A stretch of 64,000 nucleotides of DNA from Clostridia bacterium (GCA_017509255.1 JAFWQA010000006.1:1-64000); one strand, 5' to 3'. Counted from the first letter of the stretch, positions 34,290 through 43,600 are shown. Notes: generated by a model from the sequence alone, not told the origin. Made by a program: numbers and translations.

Positions 34290-35777
34290 TTACTCTTCCG
34301 TCACGCCGTTTCCGCCCTTATGTTTCTGCATTTCCAGCAGCAGCTCGCTCACGATCGTCTTCTCGTTGAACGGGCGTTTCACGCCCATGATCTCCTGATA
34401 TGTTTCATGTCCCTTGCCCGCAAGGACCACAACATCCCCGTCTCCGGCGATCTCAAGCGCTCGGCGGATCGCCTCGCGCCTGTTCTCGATCACTTCATAC
34501 GGCCTTCCGGTCGGCTTGATGCCTTTTTCAATGGCCGCCAGAATGACCATCGGGTTTTCCGTCCTGGGATTGTCAGACGTCAGAATGCAGTAATCTGCAA
34601 GTCTTCCTCCGATTTCACCCATCATCGGCCGTTTTCCCTTGTCCCTGTCTCCGCCGCACCCGAACAGGAGAATGACCCTGTTCCGCGTAAACTGCCGCAC
34701 TGTTTTAAGAATATTTTCCAGCGCGTCCGGTGCGTGACTGTAGTCCAGGATGACCTTATAGGGTGTGCCGGTCTGCAGCATCTCGATCCGGCCCGGTACG
34801 GAAACCAGCGCTTCAAGCCCTTCCCGTATTCTTTCCGGTTCTATGCCGAGGATCAGCGCGCAGCTTGCCGCAGCCAGGGCATTGTACACATTGAACATGC
34901 CCGTCATACGCATATTCACTGTCAGGTCGTTCATTCCCTGCATCTGCACGCTGAAACGGACGCCTTCCTCGGTGATTTCGATATCCCTTGCGAAAACATC
35001 AGCGTTCACAGCGATCCCGTAGGTCAGGAAGGGCACGGTTACATCCGCGAGGATCTTCCGGGATGTTTCGTCATCCGCGTTTACGGCAGCATTCCTGATC
35101 ATGCCTTCCGTAAAGAAACGCTTTTTGGTTTCAAAATAGCGTTCCATCGTATAGAAGTAATCCAGATGATCCTGGCTGAGATTAGTATAACACCCCACGT
35201 CAAATGTCATTCCGTCCAGCCTGCACATATCGATCGCGTGGGCGCTGACCTCCATGCATACGACTTCTACTCCTTCATCCGCCATTCCCTTCAGGGTTCT
35301 CTGCAGATCGATCGGGTCAGGAGTCGTCAGCTTGCTGTCCAGATGCTCTGTGCCGACCATGGAGCCTGTGGAGCCGATGATCCCGCACTTCATGCCGGCT
35401 TTTTCCGCAATGCTTTTGAACAGATAGGTCGTCGTTGTTTTTCCCTTGGTTCCGGTGATCCCGACCATCTTCATTTTCCGGGATGGAAAACCGAAAAAGG
35501 CCATAGCGATGCGCGACATAGCCGCCCTGCCGTTGCTGACCAGGACCTGCGGTACGTCCAGATCCACAAAGTGTTCAACGATCAGGGCGACGCACCCGTT
35601 CTCCACCGCTTCCCAGGCGTAATCGTGCGCGTCGAAGCGGGCTCCTACGATGCAGAAGAAAAGCCCCCGTGTCGTCTTGTCTTTGCTGCCGGATGTGATC
35701 TCTCCGATTTCGGTATCAAGGTCTCCCCGTGTTTCCACCACATAAGGCATATCCGTCAGTAATTCTCGCAGTTTCAT
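34290..35777 (-). CDS. murE: UDP-MurNAc-tripeptide synthetase (meso-diaminopimelate-adding)
   Basis: A 495-residue Mur ligase. It has ATP loop TGTKGKTTT, LSQDHLDYF and, near the C-terminus, SDNPRTENP. In this family DNPR is the signature for meso-diaminopimelate as third residue, so the wall should be of the DAP type. ATG 35777 (MKLRELL) has GGAG nine bases upstream; ATG 35786 is too close to that site. Confidence 0.96.
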   Translation of the reverse strand: MKLRELLTDMPYVVETRGDLDTEIGEITSGSKDKTTRGLFFCIVGARFDAHDYAWEAVENGCVALIVEHFVDLDVPQVLVSNGRAAMSRIAMAFFGFPSRKMKMVGITGTKGKTTTTYLFKSIAEKAGMKCGIIGSTGSMVGTEHLDSKLTTPDPIDLQRTLKGMADEGVEVVCMEVSAHAIDMCRLDGMTFDVGCYTNLSQDHLDYFYTMERYFETKKRFFTEGMIRNAAVNADDETSRKILADVTVPFLTYGIAVNADVFARDIEITEEGVRFSVQMQGMNDLTVNMRMTGMFNVYNALAAASCALILGIEPERIREGLEALVSVPGRIEMLQTGTPYKVILDYSHAPDALENILKTVRQFTRNRVILLFGCGGDRDKGKRPMMGEIGGRLADYCILTSDNPRTENPMVILAAIEKGIKPTGRPYEVIENRREAIRRALEIAGDGDVVVLAGKGHETYQEIMGVKRPFNEKTIVSELLLEMQKHKGGNGVTEE

Positions 35778-35821
35778 GTTTTCCATCTCCGCTTTCGATT
35801 CTGTCTGTTTTTACATGAACA

Positions 35822-35846
35822 GGGAGATTGACACTGTCAATCTCCC
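35822..35846 (-). terminator. Inverted repeat between ftsL-like gene and murE
   Basis: GGGAGATTGACA and its exact complement around one base. A stable hairpin is expected, but no T-run follows on the minus strand, so it may be a processing or attenuation signal rather than a true terminator. Confidence 0.45.
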
Positions 35847-35852
35847 CTTCTT

Positions 35853-36443
35853 TCAAGGAACGAGAGCCGCCCGCTGATTCAGGGTCGTCTGTGCCTGGTT
35901 TTCCGTTCCCGCCAGGGTCGTCGTCGCCCCGTACGGCACCGTCAGCGCTATAGCGGTCGCTCCGTTTGAGCTGACCAGATTCAGCTTGACCGCCTCAGTG
36001 CAGATGGATACGTCGTTGGCCATGGCGTACAGTTCATTCTCGAGCTGCCCGTTTTTTTCCTCTACTCGCTCCATCTTTGTGCTGATCGACCGGATCTGTT
36101 TGGATGTGTTCCCGATCATTCCGATATCCGCCAGCAGAACGGCGATCATAATGACTGCCGCCAGGCAGATCGCAGTTGTTGCCCAGCTCCACCTGATGCT
36201 GCTCCCTGTGATGGGCTTTTCCTGTTTTTGGGATTCCCCGAACACTTCGTAACGTCCGCTCGGGCTCATACCCATTGTTGTCGTCCAGTCCTGTGTGTTC
36301 CGGAAGCGCTCTTCAGGCACGCTTCTGTTGACGCTCATTCTTTCCCTGCGCGCGCTGGACTGTACCTGCCGGTTTTCGTTTCTCAGGTCAAAAGAGGCAT
36401 ATCTGACACTCCTGCGGATCCGGTTCGGTATGGCCGTTGTCAC
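35853..36443 (-). CDS. FtsL-like division protein (bitopic, coiled coil)
   Basis: A 196-residue protein in the position ftsL holds in division clusters. An N-terminal basic, disordered cytoplasmic part of about 90 residues precedes one transmembrane segment (AICLAAVIMIAVLLADIGMI) and a heptad-type coiled coil (SKQIRSISTKMERVEEKNGQLENEL). This is the FtsL/DivIC layout, with a longer cytoplasmic tail than usual. The name is inferred from architecture and position because sequence identity in FtsL is always low. Its start overlaps the mraZ stop by 4 bp. Confidence 0.7.
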   Translation of the reverse strand: MTTAIPNRIRRSVRYASFDLRNENRQVQSSARRERMSVNRSVPEERFRNTQDWTTTMGMSPSGRYEVFGESQKQEKPITGSSIRWSWATTAICLAAVIMIAVLLADIGMIGNTSKQIRSISTKMERVEEKNGQLENELYAMANDVSICTEAVKLNLVSSNGATAIALTVPYGATTTLAGTENQAQTTLNQRAALVP

Positions 36444-36985
36444 GGGGTGTCACTTCCTTCCGTCTTTTTCGCTTTCTCCAGGGCTGCGATTTTAGCAAGC
36501 ATGGACTGCATATCCCGGTGAAGATTCTTCCAGTCGTCGTCGCTGGACTGTGCGGCCACGACCCGGATGTATTCGCCGGCGCCTGTGATTCTGACGTCAC
36601 GCTCATCTCCCAGGATTTTTCCTCTGAGATCCGCCGGCAGAAGGAGCCGTCCTTGTCCATCGCACGTCTGTCCGCCGTAGCTGTTTGCGTAGAACTGTTC
36701 CTTATAGCGGTTCAGATCCGGATCGAGGTCCCCCAGTTCCTCATAGGTCTCGCACCGTTTTTCCCAGAGTTCTGTGGGATAAACAGCAATGCTGCTGAAG
36801 TCATAGCTCGGCGCCACGTAAAACTCTTCGCCCAGCTTTTCCCGCAGTGTCTGCGGGATCACTACCCGTCCTTTCGCGTCAAGGCCGTGTGAAAACGTAC
36901 CGATGAAGCGGATGGGCTTGGAAGCCTTTGTATTTCTAGCGGGAGCGACACTTCCGGCTGCCTGATCATTTTGCTGATCCGCCAT
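36440..36985 (-). CDS. mraZ: Transcriptional regulator MraZ
   Basis: A 181-residue MraZ with two AbrB-like halves: FSHGLDAKGRVVIPQTLRE and the second GQGRLLLPADLRG. An extra basic N-terminal tail of about 25 residues and a long C-terminal helix make it longer than the usual 140-150. MraZ binds repeats before its own gene and controls the division/wall cluster. rsmH, its normal neighbour, is absent. ATG 36985 is chosen; an in-frame GTG at 37009 lacks a ribosome site. Confidence 0.95.
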   Translation of the reverse strand: MADQQNDQAAGSVAPARNTKASKPIRFIGTFSHGLDAKGRVVIPQTLREKLGEEFYVAPSYDFSSIAVYPTELWEKRCETYEELGDLDPDLNRYKEQFYANSYGGQTCDGQGRLLLPADLRGKILGDERDVRITGAGEYIRVVAAQSSDDDWKNLHRDMQSMLAKIAALEKAKKTEGSDTP

Positions 36986-37005
36986 GATGCCGCCCCCTTT
37001 CAATG

Positions 37006-37050
37006 CCACTTTTATGCTAATTTTGCCACTCAGTTCCCTTTTTCACCACC
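37006..37050 (-). promoter_or_regulatory. Three MraZ-box-like repeats
   Basis: On the minus strand (A/G)GTGG occurs at 37050-37046, 37030-37026 and 37010-37006, spaced exactly 20 bp apart. MraZ is known to bind short GTGG/TGGG direct repeats upstream of its own gene. No firm -35/-10 pair could be set here. Confidence 0.6.
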
Positions 37051-37218
37051 AAATTTATCACAACTCGAATAGATGTGCAATACTTTCAGAACAATTGACA
37101 AAAAGAAGTCAATCATGTTTTTGTTTCTTTTTTATAATCTTTTCTTAATTATTTTGTAATAATTAAGTTCCCCTTTAGTGGGTTCTTTGTTCCCCTTAAC
37201 CAACATTTTGTATAGAAA

Positions 37219-37250
37219 AGAACCGTCGCCTGTTTTCAGGCGGCGGTTCT
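37219..37250 (-). terminator. Terminator of the phosphoesterase operon
   Basis: Minus-strand hairpin AGAACCGCCGCCTG-AAAA-CAGGCGACGGTTCT followed by TTTC, 30 nt after the phosphoesterase stop. One mismatch in the stem. The gap from 37051 to 37218 is A/T-rich and shows nothing else firm. Confidence 0.85.
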
Positions 37251-37281
37251 TTGCGGAAAACTTTGTTTTTGTTACGAAAAG

Positions 37282-37986
37282 TTAATTTTTGATCCCGATC
37301 TTTAGGGGAGCAAACCCGATACTGTCACAGGAGGTCAGATAATAACGGATACCGTTTCTCTCTCCGTTGTATCCGGCTTTGATCCCTGCGCCGTGCAAAT
37401 GCCCGTATACACAGATCTGCGCGCCGTATTCCTCCATCAGTTCTGTAAATCCGGAAGCCGGTTCGGTCTGATACAGCGGCGGATAATGGATCATCACGAC
37501 GATCGGCCTGCCGTGCGCGATACCCGTGGCTGCCTCCAGTGCAAGCTTCAGCCGGGCCATTTCTCGGGCATAGATCTTTCTGTCCTGTTCCTGGAGAGGC
37601 TCATCCTCGGTCGGAATAGTCCATCCTCTTGTCCCGCAGACCACAAAATCGCCCATATCCGCCGCGTCGTGCTGCAGCGCCGTCATCCCCGGCGGAAGCA
37701 TGCTCCTGATCTTTGTTACGGAAGACCACCAGTAGTCATGATTTCCCCGGATAAGAACCTTTTTCCCGGGGAGTTTTCCGATCTCGTTCAGGTCCTCCGC
37801 TGCCTGTGTCAGCTGCATGGCCCAGCTGATATCACCCGGGATCAGAACAGTGTCTTTCTCCCGCACAAGGCTCTTCCAAGCTTCCGAAATGCGAAAAAAA
37901 TGCCTGTCCCATTGGGGTCCGAAAATGTCCATGGGCTTTTCGCAGCCCCCTGGCAGATGCAGGTCCCCAATGGCAAACAGGCTCAT
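37282..37986 (-). CDS. Metallophosphoesterase
   Basis: A 234-residue calcineurin-like phosphoesterase. All five metal motifs are visible: GDLHLP, GDISWA, GNHDYWW, MIHYPP and GHLHG. No signal peptide, so cytoplasmic. This branch is common in Clostridia and its substrate is unknown. It lies 21 bp after a zinc-ribbon protein gene and ends at a terminator. Confidence 0.88.
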   Translation of the reverse strand: MSLFAIGDLHLPGGCEKPMDIFGPQWDRHFFRISEAWKSLVREKDTVLIPGDISWAMQLTQAAEDLNEIGKLPGKKVLIRGNHDYWWSSVTKIRSMLPPGMTALQHDAADMGDFVVCGTRGWTIPTEDEPLQEQDRKIYAREMARLKLALEAATGIAHGRPIVVMIHYPPLYQTEPASGFTELMEEYGAQICVYGHLHGAGIKAGYNGERNGIRYYLTSCDSIGFAPLKIGIKN

Positions 37987-38007
37987 AGTTCTCCTTCGGA
38001 TCGCTTC

Positions 38008-38418
38008 TTATTCTTCCTCTTCTTCCTCTTCGTCCGCGTCGCGTTCCTCATCCTCACGGACCTCTTCGAGGCTCAGTTCGTTTTCCATTTCACCGTATTC
38101 CGTGGAAGAGATATTCTCCTCATCCTCCGGAATGATCTCATCCATATTGCTGACGTCGTCCATATCCCCGATATTGGACGCGTCCACGTTTTCCGTTTCT
38201 TCGTTATCCAGGGCGTCACTGTTGCTCTTGTTCATTTCCTTCAGGCAGAAGAGGCAGACGTCCTTTCCGGGCAGGGCAGGCGCTTCATTGCAGATGCTGC
38301 ACAGTTCGATTTCATCTGTGTTCTTTTCACCCTTCATTTCGCGCAGGCAGACTTTGCAGTATTTTTCCTCCTCACGGATATAGTTCAGGTCACAGCGGGG
38401 GCATTTCCGAAGCTTCAT
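38008..38418 (-). CDS. Zinc-ribbon protein with acidic tail
   Basis: A 136-residue protein of two parts. Residues 1-62 contain four CxxC pairs (CPRC, CKVC, CSIC, CLFC), forming two zinc ribbons. Residues 70-136 are extremely acidic and end in a run of seven Glu. No family name is known to me. The shape suggests a nucleic-acid or protein-binding adaptor, but this is inference. ATG 38418 follows GGAGGAAACGGG. It has its own promoter and an unusually long leader. Confidence 0.75.
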   Translation of the reverse strand: MKLRKCPRCDLNYIREEEKYCKVCLREMKGEKNTDEIELCSICNEAPALPGKDVCLFCLKEMNKSNSDALDNEETENVDASNIGDMDDVSNMDEIIPEDEENISSTEYGEMENELSLEEVREDEERDADEEEEEEE

Positions 38419-38441
38419 CCCGTTTCCTCCTTCAGAATGGG

Positions 38442-38486
38442 CCGGCATGTACTTTTTCCCCACCGTTCAGGTAAAAAACATGCCGG
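38442..38486 (-). promoter_or_regulatory. Leader hairpin before the zinc-ribbon gene
   Basis: Inverted repeat CCGGCATGT / ACATGCCGG enclosing 27 nt, extended by pairing of A- and T-rich flanks. It ends about 15 nt before the ribosome site of the 38418 start. It may affect translation. Confidence 0.4.
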
Positions 38487-38610
38487 ATATCCGGTAAAAT
38501 CCTTCTTTTCACTCTGCCGGTTCCACATTCCGCCGGAAGGCCGCCACTTACAGGCATTTCCGCCCATTTTCAGGCCGCCGCGGCAACGTGTTCCGTGCAA
38601 GGCGTCAGTG

Positions 38611-38639
38611 ATTATACTACCGAACATATGAACATGCAA
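38611..38639 (-). promoter_or_regulatory. Promoter of the zinc-ribbon/phosphoesterase unit
   Basis: TTGCAT (38639-38634), 17 nt, TATAAT (38616-38611), starting 8 bp after the engB stop. The leader would be about 185 nt and contains no protein I can support. Confidence 0.85.
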
Positions 38640-38646
38640 TAGGAAA

Positions 38647-39243
38647 TTATAAATTCACGTTTTCGTTCAGAACCGCTTCCATTCTGGCCAGCAGCTCCTC
38701 GCGTCCCGTTCCGTCCTCCCCGCTGAAGCAGATGATTTCCCAGGGCTGTACGAGCAGCGCCCGGCAGATTGGCGCCAGATACTTGCTTCTTGCTCCGCGG
38801 CTGATCTTATCCGCCTTGGTCGCCACCACGGTGAACGGAATGCCCGTTTCCCGGAGAAACCGGTTCATGGTGACGTCATCCTCAGTCGGCTCATGCCGGA
38901 TATCCACCAGGCAGAGTACATGCCTGAGCTCCTCCGCCTCCGTAAAATAATCCTGCATCATCTTTCCCCAGCGCTGCTTCTCCTGCTTGTCCACCTTGGC
39001 AAAGCCGTAGCCCGGCAGATCCACCAGATGAAAAGCGCCGTTTAGAAGGAAGATATTGATCAGCCGTGTTTTTCCGGGTGTGGCGCTTGTTCTGGCCAGC
39101 TTGTTTCTCCGGCACAGTTTGTTGATCAGGGTGCTTTTTCCCACGTTGCTTTTCCCCGCGACGGCGATCTGCGGGAGGCCTTTCCCCGTAAATTTTCCGT
39201 AGGCGGCCATGGATGTGACAAATTCTGCGCTCTTGATTTCCAC
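38647..39243 (-). CDS. engB: Ribosome biogenesis GTP-binding protein YsxC/EngB
   Basis: A 198-residue GTPase needed for 50S assembly. G motifs: AGKSNVGKSTLIN (G1), SATPGKT (G2), VDLPGYGFA (G3), TKADK (G4). It is the last gene of tig-clpP-clpX-lon-engB, 40 bp after lon, a gene order shared with Bacillus. Confidence 0.96.
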   Translation of the reverse strand: MEIKSAEFVTSMAAYGKFTGKGLPQIAVAGKSNVGKSTLINKLCRRNKLARTSATPGKTRLINIFLLNGAFHLVDLPGYGFAKVDKQEKQRWGKMMQDYFTEAEELRHVLCLVDIRHEPTEDDVTMNRFLRETGIPFTVVATKADKISRGARSKYLAPICRALLVQPWEIICFSGEDGTGREELLARMEAVLNENVNL

Positions 39244-39283
39244 CGGATCTCTCCTGTCCTCCTTGTCCGGAGGCTCTGCTTCT

Positions 39284-41593
39284 TCAGTCCTCCAGGGCGG
39301 TCTTCAGTACGTCCCGGATATCCTCTGTCTTTACGATCCGGAACTGTTGCAGTACGTATTCAGGGATCTCTTCCAGATCCTTTTCGTTTTCCTTCGGGAT
39401 CACAAGGGTTTTAATGCCGGCGCGGTATGCGGCAAGTGTTTTCTCCTTCAGTCCCCCGATGGGCAGCACGCGGCCGCTCAGGGTGATCTCGCCGGTCATT
39501 GCCACGTCCTGCCTGACCTTCTTCCCAGTAACGGCGCTGACCAGCGCTGTCACCATCGTCACACCCGCGCTCGGCCCGTCCTTGGGCACAGCGCCTTCAG
39601 GAACATGGATATGGATATCGGTATCCTGATAAAAATCTTCCTTCAGTTTCAGCTCTCCGCTGTGGGCCCGTACCCAGCTGAATGCCGCCTCCGCGCTCTC
39701 CTTCATCACGTTCCCGAGCTGCCCGGTCAGCTTCAGTGCGCCCTTGCCAGGCATGGGTGTGCACTCCACCTCCAGCATCTCGCCTCCCACGCTGGTCCAG
39801 GCAAGTCCGTTCACTACGCCCACCCTGGATTTCTTTTCCAGCTTTTCCCGGGTGAACCGTGCGGCTCCGAGGAATTCATGCAGTCTCTCGGCATTGACGG
39901 CGACGGAATTCTGTCCGTGATCCAGCATCCACACCGCTGCCTTGCGGCACACCTTGGCTGCGGTGCGTTCCAGCGTGCGGACACCGGCTTCGCGGGTGTA
40001 GCCCTCGATCATCTTTTTCATCACGGCGTCCGTCATCTTCACGGTTCCCGGCTTCATCCCGTGCTCGGTGATTTGCCTGGGCAGCAGGTGGCGCTTGAGG
40101 ATCTGCAGCTTTTCCTCCTCAGTATAGCTGGGGACCTCGATCAGCTCCATACGGTCCAGCAGCGGTTCGGGAATGGAATCCATGCTGTTCGCGGTTGTGA
40201 TGAACATCACCTTGCTGAGATCAAAGGGGATCTCCAGATAATGGTCCCGGAAAGCGTAATTCTGCTCCGCGTCGAGCACTTCCAGCATAGCGCTGGCCGG
40301 ATCGCCGCGGAAATCGTTGCTCATTTTATCGATTTCATCGAACAGGAAAACCGGATTCATGGTCCCTGCCTGCTTCATGCCAGTAATGATCCGTCCGGGC
40401 ATGCTGCCGATATAGGTCTTCCGGTGTCCGCGGATCTCCGCTTCGTCCCGGACGCCGCCGAGGCTCATCCGCACGAACTTCCTGCCGACCGCCTCTGCGA
40501 TCGCCTTCACGATGCTGGTTTTGCCGACCCCGGGGGGGCCCACAAAGCACAGGATCGGGCCCTTCATATTCTTCTTCAGCTGCAGAACGGCAAGATATTC
40601 TATGATCCGTTCCTTGACTTTTTCCAGTCCGTAGTGATCGCGGTTCAGTATCTCCCTGGCCCGCTCCAGATCGAGATTGTCCTCTGTTTCCTTCCCCCAG
40701 GGCATATCCAGGATCCACTCGATATAGGTTTCGCTGACGATGTTTTCCGGACTGCCGGGAGCCATCCGGCTGAGGCGTTCCAGCTCCTTTTCGCATTTGG
40801 TGCGCGCCTCCTCGTTCAGAGGAAGCTCCTCCATGCGCTTCCGGTAGTCATTTTCCCCGGTTTCCTCTCCCTCGCCGAGCTCGTTCTGAATGGCTCTGAT
40901 CTGCTCGCGCAGATAGTAATCCTTCTGGTTTTTCTCCACCTGGTTTCGGATCCGGGCCTGTACCTGCTTTTCGGCATCGGCCAGATCGTTTTCGCGGATC
41001 AGGATACGGCACACTTTTTCCAGGCGGTGATAAGGATCCAGCTCATCCAGGATGCTCTGGCGTTCCTCCAGCTTAGTCAGCACATTGGCTGCCAGTTCGT
41101 CTGCCAGCTCGCCGGCTTTTTCGATCCGGCGGACGTTCTCCGCGGTTTCCTGGCTGACTCTCTGGCTGGAACGGGCATACTCCTCAAACAGGTCCTGTGT
41201 GGCGCGAACCAGTGCCTTCGATTCCAGGCTGCGCAGGACCTTGTCCCTGCAGATCCGTATGGAAGCGGACAGGAACGGTTCGGTCTTTACGGTGCCCTCG
41301 ATCACGCCGCGGACCTCTCCCTCAACAAGGACGCGGATGTTTTCTCCCGGCAGATTCATCACCTGCCGGACAGTAGCGACTGTTCCGACAGCGCACAGAT
41401 CGTCCTGGGAAGGATCCTCGGTATCTTCACTTTTCTGGCTGATCAGAAATATCTTCTGCCCGTTCATCATGCAATGCTCGAGCGCAGCTATGCTCTTCGG
41501 CCTGCCGACGTCAAAATGGAGCACCGTCTGCGGAAAAATCATCAGTCCTCTGAGGGGCAGGATCGGCAGTTCAAGAAATTTTGGAGTTGCCAT
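39284..41593 (-). CDS. lon: ATP-dependent Lon protease
   Basis: A 769-residue LonA. Order: N-terminal substrate domain (ELPILPLRGLMIFP), coiled-coil region, AAA+ module with Walker A GPPGVGKTS and Walker B VFLFDEIDK, then the protease domain with catalytic Ser in PKDGPSAGVTM and Lys about 40 residues later (GGLKEKTLAA). It degrades misfolded and regulatory proteins. AGGAGG precedes the ATG. Confidence 0.98.
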   Translation of the reverse strand: MATPKFLELPILPLRGLMIFPQTVLHFDVGRPKSIAALEHCMMNGQKIFLISQKSEDTEDPSQDDLCAVGTVATVRQVMNLPGENIRVLVEGEVRGVIEGTVKTEPFLSASIRICRDKVLRSLESKALVRATQDLFEEYARSSQRVSQETAENVRRIEKAGELADELAANVLTKLEERQSILDELDPYHRLEKVCRILIRENDLADAEKQVQARIRNQVEKNQKDYYLREQIRAIQNELGEGEETGENDYRKRMEELPLNEEARTKCEKELERLSRMAPGSPENIVSETYIEWILDMPWGKETEDNLDLERAREILNRDHYGLEKVKERIIEYLAVLQLKKNMKGPILCFVGPPGVGKTSIVKAIAEAVGRKFVRMSLGGVRDEAEIRGHRKTYIGSMPGRIITGMKQAGTMNPVFLFDEIDKMSNDFRGDPASAMLEVLDAEQNYAFRDHYLEIPFDLSKVMFITTANSMDSIPEPLLDRMELIEVPSYTEEEKLQILKRHLLPRQITEHGMKPGTVKMTDAVMKKMIEGYTREAGVRTLERTAAKVCRKAAVWMLDHGQNSVAVNAERLHEFLGAARFTREKLEKKSRVGVVNGLAWTSVGGEMLEVECTPMPGKGALKLTGQLGNVMKESAEAAFSWVRAHSGELKLKEDFYQDTDIHIHVPEGAVPKDGPSAGVTMVTALVSAVTGKKVRQDVAMTGEITLSGRVLPIGGLKEKTLAAYRAGIKTLVIPKENEKDLEEIPEYVLQQFRIVKTEDIRDVLKTALED

Positions 41594-41616
41594 GTATTCC
41601 TCCTGAGTGTTTTATA

Positions 41617-41648
41617 CAGGCAGGACCCTTTTTCCGGGATCCTGCCTG
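41617..41648 (-). terminator. Hairpin between clpX and lon
   Basis: CAGGCAGGA and its complement plus CCC/GGG with a bulge. The T-run lies in the loop, not after the stem, on the minus strand, so it may be an attenuator or RNA-processing site more than a terminator. Confidence 0.45.
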
Positions 41649-41653
41649 TCTGA

Positions 41654-42970
41654 TTATGATACTTCGCTTGTCATCTCGCCGCTGTTTCCGGCGTTTTCCT
41701 TGCTGCTTCTCTTGGCTGTCCGGCGCCTGATGCCCTCCACCAGTTTTGGCTTCCCGCCCGTTACGGAATCCAGGTCGATCACGCATTCGTTGATCTCTGT
41801 CATGCCCGGCAGCTCAAACATTGTATCCAGCATGCAGTCCTCGATAATGGCCCTCAGGCCGCGCGCTCCGCATTTGCGGGCAATGGCCTGCCTTGCGATC
41901 TCGCGTACGGCGTCCTCCTGAAAAGTCAGTTTTACGCCGTCCATCTCAAGAAGCCGGGCATACTGCTTGCATAATGCGTTTTTCGGCTCGGTCAGAATGC
42001 GGACCAGAGCTTCCTCGTCCAGCCCGTCCAGGGTGACAAGGACCGGCAGTCTGCCAACAAATTCGGGGATCAGTCCGTATTTTGTCAGATCCTCCGGACG
42101 GACCTCCTTCAGCGCGTCCACGCGTTCCGGATCGCGCTGGCTCTGTACCTCGGCGCCAAAGCCGAGGACCTTCTTTCCGATCCGGTTTTCAATGATCGGG
42201 ACCAGGCCTTCAAAGGCGCCGCCGCAGATAAAGAGAATATTCGTCGTATCGATCTGGATCATTTCCTGATGAGGATGCTTTCGTCCTCCCTGGGGCGGGA
42301 CAGAAGCCACCGTACCCTCCAGGATCTTCAGCAGGGCCTGCTGTACGCCCTCCCCGCTTACGTCCCGGGTAATGGACATGTTTTCACCCTTGCGGGCGAT
42401 TTTATCGATTTCGTCTATGTAGACAATGCCCTGCTCCGCCTTGTGGACGTCCCAGTCTGCGGCCTGGATCAACCGGAGAAGCACGGTTTCCACGTCGTCA
42501 CCGACGTAGCCCGCTTCGGTCACGCTGGTCGCGTCCGCGATGGCAAAAGGAACCTGCAGCAGCTTTGCCATGGTCTGAGCCAGATAGGTTTTCCCGGAGC
42601 CGGTGGGGCCCAGCAGCAGGATATTGCTCTTCTGCAGCTCAACGTCATCCTTCTTCGTCCTGCTGTTGATTCGCTTGTAATGGTTGTATACGGCTACGGA
42701 AAGGGCCCTCTTCGCCTTTTCCTGTCCGATAACGTATTCATCCAGCGACTTTTTCAGCTCTGTCGGAAGCGGCAGCTTGAACGCGTTCCGTTTCCTGTCC
42801 GGCAGCTCATCCGGCAGGAAAGAAAGCTCATCCTCCAGAATGCTGTTGCAGAGCTCTACGCACTCGTTGCAGATAAAGACAGACGGACCGGCGATCAGCC
42901 TTTCCACCTGGGTCTGTTCCTTTCCGCAGAAACTGCAGCGCGGCAGCTGTTTGTTGTAATTGTTTGCCAT
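41654..42970 (-). CDS. clpX: ATP-dependent Clp protease ATP-binding subunit ClpX
   Basis: A 438-residue unfoldase. Zinc-binding domain CSFCGKEQ ... CNECVELC at residues 12-40, Walker [21 protein letters not shown] pore region, Walker [13 protein letters not shown]-type sensor parts. It feeds substrates to ClpP, encoded 30 bp upstream. The C-terminal 30 residues are a short polar tail. Confidence 0.98.
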   Translation of the reverse strand: MANNYNKQLPRCSFCGKEQTQVERLIAGPSVFICNECVELCNSILEDELSFLPDELPDRKRNAFKLPLPTELKKSLDEYVIGQEKAKRALSVAVYNHYKRINSRTKKDDVELQKSNILLLGPTGSGKTYLAQTMAKLLQVPFAIADATSVTEAGYVGDDVETVLLRLIQAADWDVHKAEQGIVYIDEIDKIARKGENMSITRDVSGEGVQQALLKILEGTVASVPPQGGRKHPHQEMIQIDTTNILFICGGAFEGLVPIIENRIGKKVLGFGAEVQSQRDPERVDALKEVRPEDLTKYGLIPEFVGRLPVLVTLDGLDEEALVRILTEPKNALCKQYARLLEMDGVKLTFQEDAVREIARQAIARKCGARGLRAIIEDCMLDTMFELPGMTEINECVIDLDSVTGGKPKLVEGIRRRTAKRSSKENAGNSGEMTSEVS

Positions 42971-43000
42971 ATGTCCCTTTCTCGGATGTTTCCGCTCAGG

Positions 43001-43600
43001 TTACTTCTTCGCCTGCTTATCCCGGGGCTGATAGATCTCATCGATGATATGATAGTCCAGTGCTTCCTGCGCGCTCATGAAATAATCGCGTTCAACGTCG
43101 GCTTTGACCTTTTTCAGATCCTGGCCGGTCATTTCGGCCATCATCCTCGTCATCTTTTCCTTGGTCTTCATCAGCCATTCTGCCCGGATAGCCACGTCTG
43201 TGGCCTGTCCCTGCGCTCCGCCGAGCGGCTGGTGGATCATCACCTCGGCGTTGGGGAGCGCCAGGCGCTTGCCCTTTTCTCCGGCCATGAGCAGGAAGGC
43301 GCCCATGCTGGCAGCCATACCGACGCACACCGTACGGACCTGGGGCTTGATATACTGCATGGTATCATAGATCGCCATGCCCGCTGTCACGGATCCGCCG
43401 GGGCTGTTGATATACAGGTTGATGTCGGCGTCAGGATCCTCCATTTCCAGAAAGAGCAGCTGCGCAACCACCAGGTTGGCGGTATCGTCGTCGATCTCCC
43501 CGCCCAGGAACACGATCCTGTCCTTCAGCAGGCGGGAGTAAATATCGTAGGACCGCTCTCCGCGATTGGTCTGCTCGACAACCATCGGTATCAGTGCCAT
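43001..43600 (-). CDS. clpP: ATP-dependent Clp protease proteolytic subunit
   Basis: A 199-residue serine protease. Catalytic Ser in [11 protein letters not shown], His in MIHQPLGG, Asp in the [10 protein letters not shown] stretch. [19 protein letters not shown] is the conserved handle region. ATG 43600 lies 8 nt after GGAGG and is preferred over ATG 43606. Confidence 0.97.
   Translation of the reverse strand: MALIPMVVEQTNRGERSYDIYSRLLKDRIVFLGGEIDDDTANLVVAQLLFLEMEDPDADINLYINSPGGSVTAGMAIYDTMQYIKPQVRTVCVGMAASMGAFLLMAGEKGKRLALPNAEVMIHQPLGGAQGQATDVAIRAEWLMKTKEKMTRMMAEMTGQDLKKVKADVERDYFMSAQEALDYHIIDEIYQPRDKQAKK

Noticed and set aside
37094-37113. ATTGAC...GTCAAT inverted repeat upstream of mraZ
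   Set aside because: Six-base arms in A/T-rich DNA are expected by chance, and no promoter or known operator fits it.
39209-41653. 814-codon open frame on the plus strand
   Set aside because: Lies fully antisense to lon, which has every family motif; no ribosome site or recognisable domain. Long antisense frames are common in GC-rich coding DNA.
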